Of a DNA stretch of 64,000 nucleotides, positions 21,201-33,843 are shown in pieces. Within the stretch, counting starts at the first letter, position 1. Every line of letters begins with the position of its first letter. The notes beneath the pieces were generated by a model. It did not search any database. It was not told where the DNA came from and was given only the letters and a program-made list of their open reading frames with translations. The stretch is from Cryptomeria japonica (taxonomy: Eukaryota; Streptophyta; Pinopsida; Cupressales; Cupressaceae): NCBI RefSeq assembly GCF_030272615.1, contig NC_081412.1, positions 39,486,791-39,550,790 on the forward strand. The letters run 5' to 3'. Both the position numbers and the translations under genes were made by a program.

Positions 21201-22458
21201 CTATGTATCCTTTAACTGCAATGATCAGTTAATGGGATGGAAATGGAAGTCCCTGGAAGACTTAAACTTAACTATGAGAGATAAAGAAATTCTAAGAAAT
21301 ACACTAAAAGAAAGGCAAATGGTCTTTAGAAGTGGGGAGGACAGGCTGATTTGGGCTGGTAGTTCAACAGGAGTATATAGGGTAAAGGAAGGATATGAGA
21401 TCTTAAAGGGTAGATTAATAGATACGAATTCCAACTATAACCTGTGTTGGAATAATCTGGGGTTGCCTAAAGCAGGGTTATTTTTATGGGCCGTATATCA
21501 AAAAAGAATCTTAACCTCAGATTGGTTCAAAAAACTTGGCTATTCAGGACCATCAAGATGTCCGCTATGTGAAGCAGAGGAAGAGAATGCAAATCATTTA
21601 CTCCTTAATTGCCCTTATAGCCAGAGGTGCTGGGATTGGATGTGCAAGAGCCTTGATTGGCAAACACCAAGGCCAAATGACATAAAGGAGTGGATTGATG
21701 GTTGGCAAACCCCATCAAATCTTAGTGTTTATGCTATGATTTGGAAAATAGCACCAGCCATTATAATCTGGGAAATATGGAAGGAAAGAAACAGAAGAAT
21801 TTTTAAGGATAAGAAGATGACTGTAGAAACCCTCATTAATAAGATTGAAGCTTCTATAGTAGAATTAACTAATAATAGATTAGAGGCTCTACAGTTAAGA
21901 GGCATTAATTTGTCTAGGGGTGATGAGTTAATCAGAATGAAATGGAACGGACTCAAAATCCCACCTTTTATTGGCCCCGAGGGGAAACAGACGTCATCCC
22001 TTAGGGAAAATGTCAAATGGTCACCACCAAGAATTGGATGGTGCAAACTAAACTTTGATGGTGCCTCTAGAGGCAACCCAGGTAAAGCAGGAATAGGATG
22101 TGTATTACACCAAGATAACGGCAACATTCTGGCTAGCTTGAATAAACCCATAGGTATAACAACTAACAATATAGCTGAAAGTAGAGCCTTATATGAAGGG
22201 CTTATCCTAGCCAAGACATTGAAAATTAAGAAGTTGGAAATAGAAGGGGATTCAGCTTTGATTATCAATGCAGTTAGAAATGAGAAATGCAATAATTGGA
22301 AACTAAATGCAGAGATTGGAAGGATTTTGGACATAATAAAACACTTCGAAGAGGTGTCTATTAAACATATTTATAGAGAGGGAAATAAGGTGGCAGACAA
22401 GCTGGCAAATGAAGGGGCTGATGGGAATTCATCTATAAGAATAGCAGGGGATAGATAA
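18255..22458 (+). pseudogene. LINE ORF2: endonuclease, reverse transcriptase, RNase H (two lesions)
   Basis: About 1,400 codons. The AP-type endonuclease opens with MRVISWNVRGMNAPNKQ and LLQETK and continues through GGDFNAIL and ASGSDHYPIL (to about 18960). The reverse transcriptase spans about 19600-20420, with KAPGPDGFPAYFF, RPISLCNTIYK, LDIRKAYDQVDW, RQGDPLSPFLF and the catalytic FADD at 20332-20343. A zf-RVT-like segment (CPLCEAEEENANHLLLNCPY) is near 21560-21620. An RNase H of plant LINE type is near 22045-22420, with acidic residues in FDGAS, AESRAL, EGDSAL and NKVADKLA. Two lesions are seen. A run of eight G at 18522-18529 shifts the frame in the endonuclease. A TAG at 20425-20427 stands where relatives have a sense codon after ASG. 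All later domains are open, so the copy was active recently, but as it stands it cannot make a full protein. Confidence 0.85.
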
Positions 22459-22497
22459 GATATCAATGTGTAGATAGAGGGACAGACATTCATTTAT

Positions 22498-23325
<828 letters not shown>

Positions 23326-23725
23326 TCATAAGGTGGCTGCATCATGTAAACAGCGTATTAAGTACAGCCTTTAAAATACGGGACAATCTAGGATCATGAT
23401 TGTCAAGATCATGATTTACGTCTAAATAATCATAGTTGGAAAAGAGATATCAAGGAATAAAGATGGTAGGATTACAGGTGGAGTGGCCGTACTCGAAGAT
23501 AAGTACGAAAAACCAGAATGTGAAGAAGAGGATAAGAAAATAATTAGAAATGTATAGTTGAAGCAAAGTGAAGATATAAATGGCACTTGCGAAAGGCTTT
23601 GTAATCTGGTTTTAGATTTCGCATGAGATTTGGGAAAGTCTGAGCATGTATAACAATGATGACACGGCTAAGATAAATAAACCGGAAGCTTTGAGTCGAA
23701 AGCATTTCATATAGGATTGAAGAGT

Positions 23726-24294
23726 ATGGATACCAATATCAGGTTGATGAGCTCTAAAAGGCTAATGGCTTTTGTTGGGGAAATTACTAAAAAGAGACTG
23801 AAGGAGATCATCCAATATCCACATGAGCTAGTAATTTATGCGGTCCAAAAGATTTTAGGCAGAGAATTTATCTTCAATGAAGATAGAACCAGGGCTAACA
23901 CTGACATCGCCGCAATGTTTGTGGCAGTGGTGCTACATTTCGAAAGAAATAAGGAACTTGTTGAAGCCCTCTGTAGGAAGGTGTTTATATCGGCAATATT
24001 GGGGGAACTCAATAGGGTTTTAGTAAACATTGATGATGAACTAACGATACCGAAACCCAGGCATTATGATGTGCTGATAGTAAATTCTCTTCCGGTTCCT
24101 AGATTCCCGGTCTTGATGGTGGATGACATTGGAAACTTCGAAGCCAGAAAGGAAGAAGTAGGGAGGAGTGTAGATTTCTGTTCAGGCTATTGCAGGTTAA
24201 AGCGCCACAAGAAGTGAATTGGTTCAAAGAGTTTATGCAGAAAGAAGGCATTGGTATCAATGCCGAAATTAATCCTCCTGGTCCTTTGATTTAA
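23726..24294 (+). CDS. Unknown third ORF in the LINE 3' region (one frameshift)
   Basis: Not a recognised family. From the ATG at 23726 (MDTNIRLMSSKRLM) the frame is open to 24217, about 163 residues. Near 24170 the coding-like character moves to another frame, which reads FLFRLLQVKAPQEVNWFKEF and ends at a TAA at 24292-24294 after NPPGPLI. The original product was probably about 190 residues. It has balanced amino-acid use, helical segments (ITKKRLKEIIQYPHELVIYA, ALCRKVFISAILGELNRVL) and a proline-rich PVPRFPVLMVDD stretch; no signal peptide, zinc finger or catalytic motif is seen. It lies between RNase H and the poly(A) inside the target duplications, so it moved with, or was inserted into, the LINE. 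It could be a captured host exon or an element-specific accessory ORF. Confidence 0.5.
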
Positions 24295-24811
24295 TTTTGG
24301 AATAATGCAAATATTCAGAGAGAAACAGGGCTTGATTAAAAATAGATGATACTTGTTTATAGGGGATGCAAAAGTCTTAGCATAGGAAAGTAAAGGGAAG
24401 ACTGGTCTGTTATATTTTGATAGGGTTTATATTTCCGTTAAAACATACTTTGCATTAGTAAGAGACATAACCACGTGAATTATGTGTAAATATGGGGATC
24501 CATAGATTTATGTGGATAGATATAGTTGAAAACATATCGATTATAATATGGTTTGCTATTTAAAATTAGGATCTCTTTCATATTAAGTTGTTATTTTAGA
24601 TAAACTCATTGAATACTACCGTAGTCCGATTTAAGCTTATTTTGAAGTAGTTGCGGGTTAACTATTAAATGGGTTTAATGGTTATTTGTGTAATTAGTTC
24701 GATGGGGAAGAGTATGGAGTAGGGAATAACATGTGAAAGTAATATATAATTGAATGAATATGTGTAAAAACAGGGGTAATTACGGATGTTGTTATTCTGT
24801 CCCTTCAGAGG

Positions 24812-24819
24812 TATAAATA
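24812..24819 (+). promoter_or_regulatory. TATA box-like TATAAATA, copy A
   Basis: CCCTTCAGAGGTATAAATAG: a plant TATA consensus in an otherwise unremarkable context. Its partner in copy B is 555 bp downstream. Promoter function is inference. Confidence 0.4.
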
Positions 24820-25366
24820 GATGTATATGTAGAATTTGGCTGGCATCATTGAAAGCAAGGCCACAAGATGGAATATGGCAGAGGAGGTATAAACAGGTAT
24901 GGATAGAAAGGTATAAAATTGTAAGGAGAAGTTGCTTTTGGTTAGTCTACTGCATATTTATATCTAGATGCATATGCAGGAATATTTGGCAAGTTCGCAA
25001 TATATGTTTAATTGCATATGCATATTCATATATATATGCTTGAGGAATCATCTAAAATGGTTAGCGGTAAAAGTAGAAATAGAAATTGATAGTTGAAGAC
25101 ATATCAATTATAATATGGTTTGCTATTTAATTAGGATCTCTTGCATAGTAAGCTATCATTTTAGTGGATACTACCCTAGTCCAAATTAAGCTCACTTTGA
25201 AGTAGTTGCGGGTTAACCATTAAATGGGATTAAGGGTTACCTGTGTAATTAAATGTATGGGGAAGAGTATGGATTAGGGAATAACATGTGAAAGATATAT
25301 ATAATTGAATGTATATATGTAAATACAGGGGTAATTGCGGGTTTTGTCATTCTGCCCCTTCAGATG

Positions 25367-25374
25367 TATAAATA
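25367..25374 (+). promoter_or_regulatory. TATA box-like TATAAATA, copy B
   Basis: CCCCTTCAGATGTATAAATA: same position in the repeat as the copy A box, retained despite divergence around it. Confidence 0.4.
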
Positions 25375-25689
25375 GAAGTATACGCAGAATTTGGCAAGTT
25401 GACACAGAAGAGGGTATAAAAATATGCATTAACTTATAAATATGAATGATGGCTTTAATGAAAGCAAGGCCTCAAGATTGAATATGGTAGAGGAAGCATA
25501 CACAGGCATGGGCAGGAAGAGATTTTGCTTTTTTGGTTAGTCTACCGCATATATATATCTAGATGCATATGCAGGAATATTTGGCAGGATTGCAATATAT
25601 GTTTAAATACATATGCATATTCATATATATATGCTTGATGTACCATCTAAAATGGTTAGAGGTAAAAGCAGAAATAGGAATCTATGATT

Positions 25690-26274
25690 CAAAGCTAATC
25701 AATAAGCATGGCAATAATGAATTTGGGCAAATATTAACTCTCCTCATAACTGGCTGAATTGTAGCCTGGCTAATCTCTTAACTTGACACCTACTTGATTA
25801 AAGGGATGTCAAGCTAAGGGTTAGCAAGGCTATAATCCATCTAAAAGGTGGGGAGGGACATTGTTATTTGCTGAATGAGCTTTGAATTTATTTTTACATG
25901 GCTACTAACTGTTTGGTGGAGGTATATGCAGTAGAATTTGCAGGACAAAGGAAAGGAGGGGAAGATAAAAGTTCGAAGCATTACAGCTCCCGCCAAGACA
26001 AAATGAACTGAGCTTTCAATGGAAAATGGACATAGAAATGTGTAGAGAGACTCTGTGAAAAATGAAATGTGTATATTAAACTATATGTAACCTCAATGGA
26101 GGAGTTGTAAATTGAACAGATACTCTATAATCTGATCCCGTAAGGGATCTGGGCTAGATCGGAGGTTTTCTTAGCTCCATTCTTTCCTACCGGTGCCCAC
26201 ACCGAATGGAGATGTAACTTTATTATAATAAAAATAAATTTGGCCTCGGCCTTTTATCGATCAAAAAAAAAAAA
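25690..26274 (+). other. LINE terminal 3' UTR and poly(A) tail
   Basis: No coding. The last 160 bp (GATCCCGTAAGGGATCTGGG, then CCTACCGGTGCCCACACCG, then GGCCTCGGCCTTTTATCGATC and 12 A) has the compact GC-richer form of plant LINE 3' ends that ORF2 protein recognises to prime reverse transcription. GATCCCGTAAGGGATC can form a small stem. Confidence 0.6.
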
Positions 26275-26288
26275 GAAAGAGGTCACAA
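26275..26288 (+). repeat. LINE target-site duplication, right copy
   Basis: GAAAGAGGTCACAA, identical to 16326-16339, directly follows the A run. Confidence 0.9.
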
Positions 26289-26400
26289 GTTCAAATCCCA
26301 CAAGGGGGTAAGGTATGTACGCATTATTTGTAGTGCAGTTAGGTACCTCCCGCAAGGAGTACAAGGTAGTCTCATACTTCTCTAACACATTTGTAGACCC
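26288..26400 (+). mobile_element. tRNA-derived SINE, 3' part (B box)
   Basis: AGTTCAAATCC at 26288-26298 matches the polymerase III B box (GGTTCRANTCC) with one change. It is followed by SINE-body-like sequence (CACAAGGGGGTAAGG, CAGTTAGGTACCTCCCGCAAG). It continues the SINE head at 16297-16339. The right end is not defined, but a solo LTR begins at 26424. Confidence 0.6.
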
Positions 26401-26423
26401 ATACATAGATGGTTGGTATCGTG

Positions 26424-27583
26424 TGATAGACTTATAAAGCACTGAGAGGGGGGGTGAATCGGTGATAGCAAAAATAATAACACTTTAAACACAAATTGGT
26501 AGAAACAATTAACTAGATTACTTAAAACCTTGCATGCAATCCAAAGTGTTATAAAAGCATCCACAACAAGTAAAACATCCACCATAACACAAGTGTTTAT
26601 ACGTGGAAAACCCAATTGGGAAAAACCACAGTGAGATGGGACTCACAAGTTAACTATCTGCAGAAATAGGTAACCGACCAGTTAAGGTCTACAAAGTGCT
26701 CTGTTAGGAGCGAATCCTGTTAAAGATCCCAAAGCCCTGTTAGGAGCTATACCCGGTTAAAGGTAATATACCCTGTTAGGAGTAACCTCGGTAGAGGGTT
26801 TCAAATCCAAATTAATGGATCACTTGGTTAGAGGATTTGTACAATGAAGCTTGTTAGAGCTTACCCGGTTAGGGGATTTAACTGTTGTAGTGATTAGAAA
26901 ACAACAAGTGGTGTGATCTAGAAATAGCATATCTTGCTTGTATAGATCCTCTTCTGCTCACTCAATACTGCATCACTGACATACTCTGCAACTCCTTCAA
27001 TAAATCGCATCAACTCATCACTTGTATCTCACATCTTAAAATAGCTCATCACAATGTCTTTTTATAGACATTAGACTTCATATCGGCTCAAGAACCTCAT
27101 CACAATTTTCAAGGTTCAATGTATCTGGATAATCTTCCATAACACATCACAAATCACCGCCAAATATGTTGGTTACAGATAACTCATCACGACTGGTGAC
27201 AACTCATCACACAATTAGTGAAACCGGTTGGAACACCGATACTGGTTGAGAGTTAGCCACTTCCAACTCATATATCGATTGTCCTTCATTCGCCTCCTTG
27301 ATGATCTCCGCAGTATCTCCAAACTGGTGTCAGTGGAATTGACCAAAACCAATTGTCATTCCTACATATACCGGTTGTATACGTATATCGGTTAGACACC
27401 TTCATACCGGTTGGAATCCTCTATACAAATGATACCAATTTGTAATTCAAAGACTTAGGAGTAGTATCGGTTTGTCTTAACTAAGATGACTATGACAATG
27501 TGAACATGTGTGTGTGTGTGTGTATGTACCATCAATGACAACACATAAAGTCATCCATTACAAAAATCATCATCAAACCAACA
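26424..27583 (-). mobile_element. Solo LTR, Copia-related family, with 5-bp target duplication
   Basis: Begins TGATAGACTT and ends AACCAACA. TCGTG is duplicated at 26419-26423 and 27584-27588. GCACTGAGAGGGGGGGTGAATC near the left end and ACGTGGAAAACCCAATTGGG with AAAAACCACAGTGAG further in match the family. Many CGGTT and TGTTAGGAG words recur inside. It is about 1.16 kb, close to the upper LTR of the element at 40353-43820 and a little longer than the solo LTR at 3729. Confidence 0.85.
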
Positions 27584-27588
27584 TCGTG

Positions 27589-30500
27589 GACTATAAAAGA
27601 CATTATTATCATCATCATCATTATTATTATTATTATTTCAAGGAATCCCAAACTTTTTATTTTATTTTTTTTTATTTTAAATGGCAAGTTAATAAATTCA
27701 AATGGTCGCTAAGAAATAGTTGTAGATGGAAAATTCAAAGGCTCTATACGGTTGAAGTTGGTGCAAAACATCATGAAGTTGTAATAAGCATATAGAGTAT
27801 GTCTCAAGGCCAATTTTTAATTATTTTGTCTTGACTAAGAGCAAATGGAAAAACAAATACAATTATGTTGAATGTATTAGCATGATGGATATTGGGTATT
27901 GTTATGTGATATCCTGGAATTTTGTGGAATGATCTCATCAAGTTATGACAATACTATTATATTTGGAAACCTTGGAAGTTCTTGTGATGTTCTTGGAAGA
28001 AAATGGTTGATGATTATATCATTCATACTCAACTAACTATTAAACTAAATCCTAATTCACCATATGAACAAGAATAATTTAGGAGAAATATTAGGAGATA
28101 TCCATGAAAATTGCAATTGGAGGAGACAATGCAAATGTAGTGATTATTTTATTTAAATGGATTCATCAAATGGAATGGTGTTTGGTTACTAATATATGTC
28201 AGGACTGAAAATAAATTTGATATTACAAGAATGGGGTACTTCAATGAACAAATTGCAAAGCATGAAGAATCAATATATGGTGTAGAGATATGATTTCACG
28301 CCAAATGTTTGACAAAATGTCAAAAATGGTAGAAGGCTAACTAGGTATTTTTAGGGTCAACATACCAAATGATAAATATAGAAGAAAGATATTAGTGCTG
28401 AAGGGATTAAAAAATCTGGTTGATATGTCATTTGAGGTGTTATTTTGCTTGCAAAGTGAAAACAAAGGTAAAACATAACAGTAAGTCACTTTTCACACGA
28501 AGGTTAAAATGTTCATGGGAAATGCAAAGTAAAGGGAAATATGTATATTTCAATTGCAAGAAAAAGGAAAATTAGAGACAATTAGTGAGAAGAGGAAGAT
28601 TCTTTTATGCAGATCAGAGGGAGTTGATGTGCCAAGTGTCAAGATCATATGCATTTTAGGGCTATTGATTTCTTTAATAGGAGTTTGATGCCTCATTTAT
28701 AGAGGTTCTAGTCTCCAAGTTCTAAATATTATAAAAAAAATCAAGAGAAGGTCTCTAGAGTTAGAAGTTATTTGAAGTTTAGGAATAAATATTGTAATTT
28801 GTTATCCAATGCTGGCAAGCATATTTAGTTTGCAATTAGGGTGATATATGTCATGCTATGATGTCTCCTACATGTTATGCAATATCTTTCTAATTGAAAT
28901 AGTCAAAGGTTGTTGCAAGTTTCATTATACACTTTCTATAATAGGCATTTTGTTGATATCTTTTGTTCAAGGAATGGATTAATCTTTGCTTTGAGTTGAA
29001 TGTAATGTTGGGGATATTATGTTGTATTAAGGATCTCAAAGAATATTATCAATATGTCCATAAGTGGCTTAATTATTGTAAAGAAATAATGTTTTAATAA
29101 TCATTGAATCTTGTTTATGTTGTTGTAAAGAGAGATTATTTCATCTTGATTTTATAATGGACAAGGCACCAGTCTATTTTATTTCTTATGTGCATACCCT
29201 AGAAGGAATCAACATTGATAAATTTAAAGAATCTTTTCATTTTATGTTTAACTTATTCTGGTTTTATGTGTCGTCATGAGTGTTAAAGAGTATAGATGCA
29301 ACGTTTGAGAATAATTTATTTGTCATTCCTCTATGTATTTGATATGGAGACATGATGTTTAATTTGTTAGTTCTCAGTAGTATTCCAAGTGAAATGGATT
29401 ATGCTTGAATGATATGAAATATAAAATACTCATTATTCATAAACCTAAGAACCATCCACATTTTGGGGTTGTAGTTTGTTGTTTGGTACAAGCTTTATCA
29501 TATGTTCAAACCTACAAGCAATAACACCCTCTTGAGTCTTGTGGAGCTCAAAGTGCAAAAGGTTGATTATAGCCTTGTTTGTTGGCTTTTATTCTCCCTA
29601 GTTTGATTATAGTGCAAGATTTTTGTCTTAAGTAATCTCTTGATCCCTTGTTTTAAGCATTGCATTTTCCTTAGGATTAGAGGTTGCGAGAAAAACCACC
29701 AACATACATGACTCATTATTTTATAGACCTTCTTTATTTTCTAAATTGAAAAGGTAGTCATATTAGTAATTATAAAAAATTCTCACCCTTGGGAAACTAA
29801 AATTATTATATTCGCTTGGTTAAATTATACTCTTACTTCTTTACTGGATTTAGATATAATTTCCAATATTGTTATGTTATATGCATTTTTCTTCCATTAG
29901 ATTAATACGCATTCCAAAATGGCATTTGAAAAGTCCAAATATATAGAAAACTATATTAAGGAAAAGTCATCCTAGTTTTGCACTCATAAAATAATTTGAT
30001 TTACAATTAAAATGGATAATTAGATCACATTCATTAATTGAGAAAATATAGAAATGAAGGTTACATACAAAATTAACTTAGAAACGTCATTAAAAACCAA
30101 AAACAAAAAGAAACAAACCATGAAAGAAAACCTTTGATTTCATCATGAGGCACACAACATTCAACAAAAAAGAAAAATAATATATTTCTTCCTCAATTCA
30201 CTAAGCACGCCCAATGTGCCTGGAGTGAGAGAAGAATGGATAAAATCAATATTAGATTAAATCAAGGAAAACATGTTAATTTAGGAAAGCCCTACCAAAG
30301 AAAGTGTTTAGGAACAAACCCAAATCCAACAACAATTAAAATAAAACATTATAGGGACCCACATCTTAAGAATATTTCAAATTCAAGTTCAAGTCATAAA
30401 TCACCTTTGTGAAGGAACAAGGAAATACTTAAAGATCATAAGAGAGATAACAAACACTAATTTGAATTTACTACAAGATTTACTCTCTTAAATTTGCAAA

Positions 30501-31985
30501 CTAAATCAAGAAAACGACAACAAACATCAACTCAACTTAGAAATAGACTCTACAAACAATGCAAATTTCATTTGCAGTATTTTTCTTCTCCATGAATATA
30601 ATAACTTGTTTGTACCACTAATGCTTAAATAGATATTAACATGGGAGTAGGGATGACTAGGTAGCCACTTCTAGCAATGTGTAGGTAGATGTATTGTAAC
30701 AAAGTCTAACTCAATTGTATTATTCTTGGGTCAGTTATAAACAACACGATAATTCCCATGATTTTTCATATGTCCATTCACTTATATCCTACAAATACCC
30801 TTCAAATATAGATAAATCGCCCATAAAGGTCACAACCTCCTTAGCTCACCTCAAGTTCTATCTAAAAAAAAATTAATATCCTCATGTCATTGCCCTTTCT
30901 CTAACATGCATGACTTATTCATTTTTCGTCACTCCTCCACATCCAACCCTTGATTATCATTTCAATATTGAATGGTTGCAGAGGGATACAATGTCCCTCT
31001 TCATGGTGTGACAAAGTTTTCTTCCCTCTTCAACACCCATGCCTTTCTAATTAATTTGATATCCTTTTGTTACCTTAAAATTAAACAATATTTATAGGAT
31101 TACAACAATATGATTAATTTCATTTATTTATTTTCTTTACTTAACATTTATACTATGGTTTCAATGTTTGGATGAAGTATTTATATTACTAACTCCCCAT
31201 GGACCTCACGCATGACTTAAATGGTTATTTTAATATAGCATGATTCAAGGCTAGTCATAAGTGTAGAATTTAGACTTATGTGATCAAATATATATATATA
31301 TATATAACCCTACATAACTTTTAGAGTACAAATGTACAAGATGATAGAGGTTCTCAGTCATTATGACTAGACACATGATTCTTGCTAGTATACACAAGTA
31401 TATGCAAAGTACTTACAGTTGGTTCAAACTCCAACCATGACCTGATATACAATGATACATAGGTATGGTTAGTCTAAATTGGGAATCTCTCTCATTTATA
31501 AGAAACCTAGGATCTACATCACCTCACACTCTTATATTTACAAGACATGCCAATTTTACTTGCACATAGTTCACCAAAACAGAACTAATATCTAACTAAC
31601 TATTAATGTAACTCCATTTCACTTAATTTTAGTGTATTATAATAAATCAAGGCTATTAGAATTATATTAGCCATGATATTAATCACCACAAGCAACAAAG
31701 TCATCAAAGTGAGATAGATATCAAAACTATTAAGATTTTAATAGTTACAATCTTAATCATCATGAACAACAAAGTCATCAAAGTGCAATAAGATAAGGTT
31801 TACAAGCTAGCCTAAATTACATCAAGACCAAGTGTATAAAAAGAACATTGAGTTTGTGGGGATGTGACAAATTAAATATTTTTAATTTTACTATTTCAAT
31901 TCAAATTAAACAATATACTATAGTATATTTTTTATTTTTGATAATTACAGTTTAATTTATTATTATAATAGAAAAATTAGCATAC
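27589..31985. other. Gene-free AT-rich sequence
   Basis: No recognisable gene. It contains a trinucleotide microsatellite (ATC/ATT, about 27603-27640) and a short (TA)n near 31290. Plus-strand text around 27.85-28.5 kb has a vaguely coding look but no intact frame or motif that names a family. Confidence 0.4.
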
Positions 31986-31990
31986 ATTTA

Positions 31991-33463
31991 TGATAGTTCT
32001 GATACTAATTGTTAAGTACAGATGCCGAGCTAACAAGATGAGGGGGGGGGGGTGGATCATACAAACTTAATCTTCAATATATTCAACAGATTTGACCTCG
32101 GTAGCTTAAACGGATATATGTAATCAAAACTGTAAAACATGTAACCTTAAGAACACATAATCATAACAACACTCATAACACCAGATTTAATGTGGAAACC
32201 CAAATAGGGAAAAACCACTATGGGATTTCGGACCCACTAAGAAATATACTATTCTAGAGTATGCTCGGTTAAAAGCAAATCCTGTTAAAGATTACAAACA
32301 CATTGCTAGATGTGACCCGGTTAAGGGATTTCCCTCAGATCTGTTAGGATCTTCACCTTGTTAGAGGTGACCTTGTTAAAAGGGTTTCAAACACTCAATC
32401 AGAATGTCACCTTGCTAGAGGGTTTTACAATTAAGACTGTTAAGTCCACTCGGTTAAGAGATTTTCTGTCACTTCACAAAATAACAGTAATAAAAATATA
32501 TCTGCAACTTTGCATCTAAAATGCTAAAGCAGATTCTTATTTGCTCAATACAATCTAGTCATAGGACTTATCTTGTCCCTCTTCTAGGCTCTATACTCTG
32601 TTAATCAAACAGGTCTTCAAGCTTCTGTGCTCGGTAATCACTACGTAGCATCCTTGTGCTTACACTTGCCGACATACATTGTTTATCAACAGTTCCTTAT
32701 TTATAAACAATTTGCTAACCGCTGAATCTCCTTGATCACATATCCCATGATCAATCATAGCCATCAGATCTTCAATCTTGACCAGGTTCAATGTATCCTC
32801 TGATCAGAAAATGTTTTACCTCGCCTTGGAACTTGCATACATTTCTTGGAACTTGTGCTAAGGTATTGCGGTTCAATATGAGTTGTAGATCTTCTTGTCG
32901 ATCTTCCATTGCCATAGATTCTTTAACAAACTTCATGCATGGCATACCAATCATTTAATCAATTCCAGCTCATCAACTTCCTTCATTAAATAATGCTTTT
33001 AATCATTTAATGCATTCTGTTACAGCTCGGTTGTAACTCGGTAAATACCAAACTTCACTCGGTAGGCATTCCACCTTCATTAACCGATAGCGATAACCTT
33101 AGGGTTTATCAACTAGGTTCTTTGCTCGGTAACATAGTATATTATTAACCTTACAATCAACAACATATGTAGGATATCAAAACAATCTAAACATCATGAT
33201 CTCATCATTGTCTAACTCGATAATAGTTGCCCATTGAATAACTTATTTCTCCCCTTATTCATCACAATTTTTTTGTGTCTTTTACCGACATCTTTATACT
33301 CATCAAATCATACTTCTTAAGATATGGCAACATCATACTGAATTAGAAAATCAATTTCTTGACATCAATGACAAAATAATAATATTAAGATAGTAAACAT
33401 CCTTAATCAGTTATATCCATAATCATCAACAACCTTCTCAATATCCTTATTGAAATGCCAACA
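31991..33463 (-). repeat. 3' LTR of the Copia element
   Basis: Direct repeat of 38091-39587. In the element's orientation it opens TGTTGGCATTTC and closes ACTATCA. Near the end is the G-run motif (C-rich on the element's strand) shared with the solo LTRs. Confidence 0.9.
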
Positions 33464-33478
33464 ATCTCCCCCTTTGGC
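33464..33478 (-). other. Polypurine tract of the Copia element
   Basis: On the minus strand GCCAAAGGGGGAGAT abuts the TGTTGG start of the 3' LTR, the position of the plus-strand primer in Copia elements. Confidence 0.8.
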
Positions 33479-33843
33479 ATTGATGGCAAAACCAATTGAT
33501 TTGACTTAAAAATTTCAAGTTCAGATTATTGTGATTGTGATTGCTCAAATTGCTGAAATGCTCTCCCCCTGTCATTAGTCTTCTCCCCCATACATTAGTC
33601 TTCTCCCCCTTTGACAACAATGCCAAAAAGTAAAAGAGCTAAAACATGATTTCTTTCGCTACAAGTGAATTCCTTGCTATTATGTGTCAACTCAGTCTCG
33701 GTCAGAGCATTATGTCTACAATTTGTGTTCCCTGTATTTGTTTTCTACACACCTTTAGAAAATCTCCTAAATTGTGTAAATAAGCATCAATCCACACATA
33801 ATATTTTGTAGATTTATCAAATTGATGCTTTAACCGAACTCGG

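Larger units (their letters stand above)
24522..25686. repeat. 567-bp head-to-tail duplication in the LINE 3' region
   Basis: Copy A (24522-25088) and copy B (25089-25686) abut. Both start ATAGTTGAA, continue with ATTATAATATGGTTTGCTAT, AGTAGTTGCGGGTTAAC and GGGGAAGAGTATGGA, and end with ATCTAAAATGGTTAG and GGTAAAAG. By eye they are roughly 85-90% alike, with small indels. The duplication is therefore older than a recent sequencing or assembly artefact could explain. Each copy contains one TATAAATA box. Confidence 0.85.

Noticed and set aside
24786-25043. 85-residue frame in the LINE 3' region
   Set aside because: It lies in repeat copy A, the corresponding frame is not kept in copy B, and it has no motif.
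32772-32954. Small open frame found in both Copia LTRs (also 38873-39055)
   Set aside because: It lies inside the LTRs, is duplicated with them, and has no recognisable domain.
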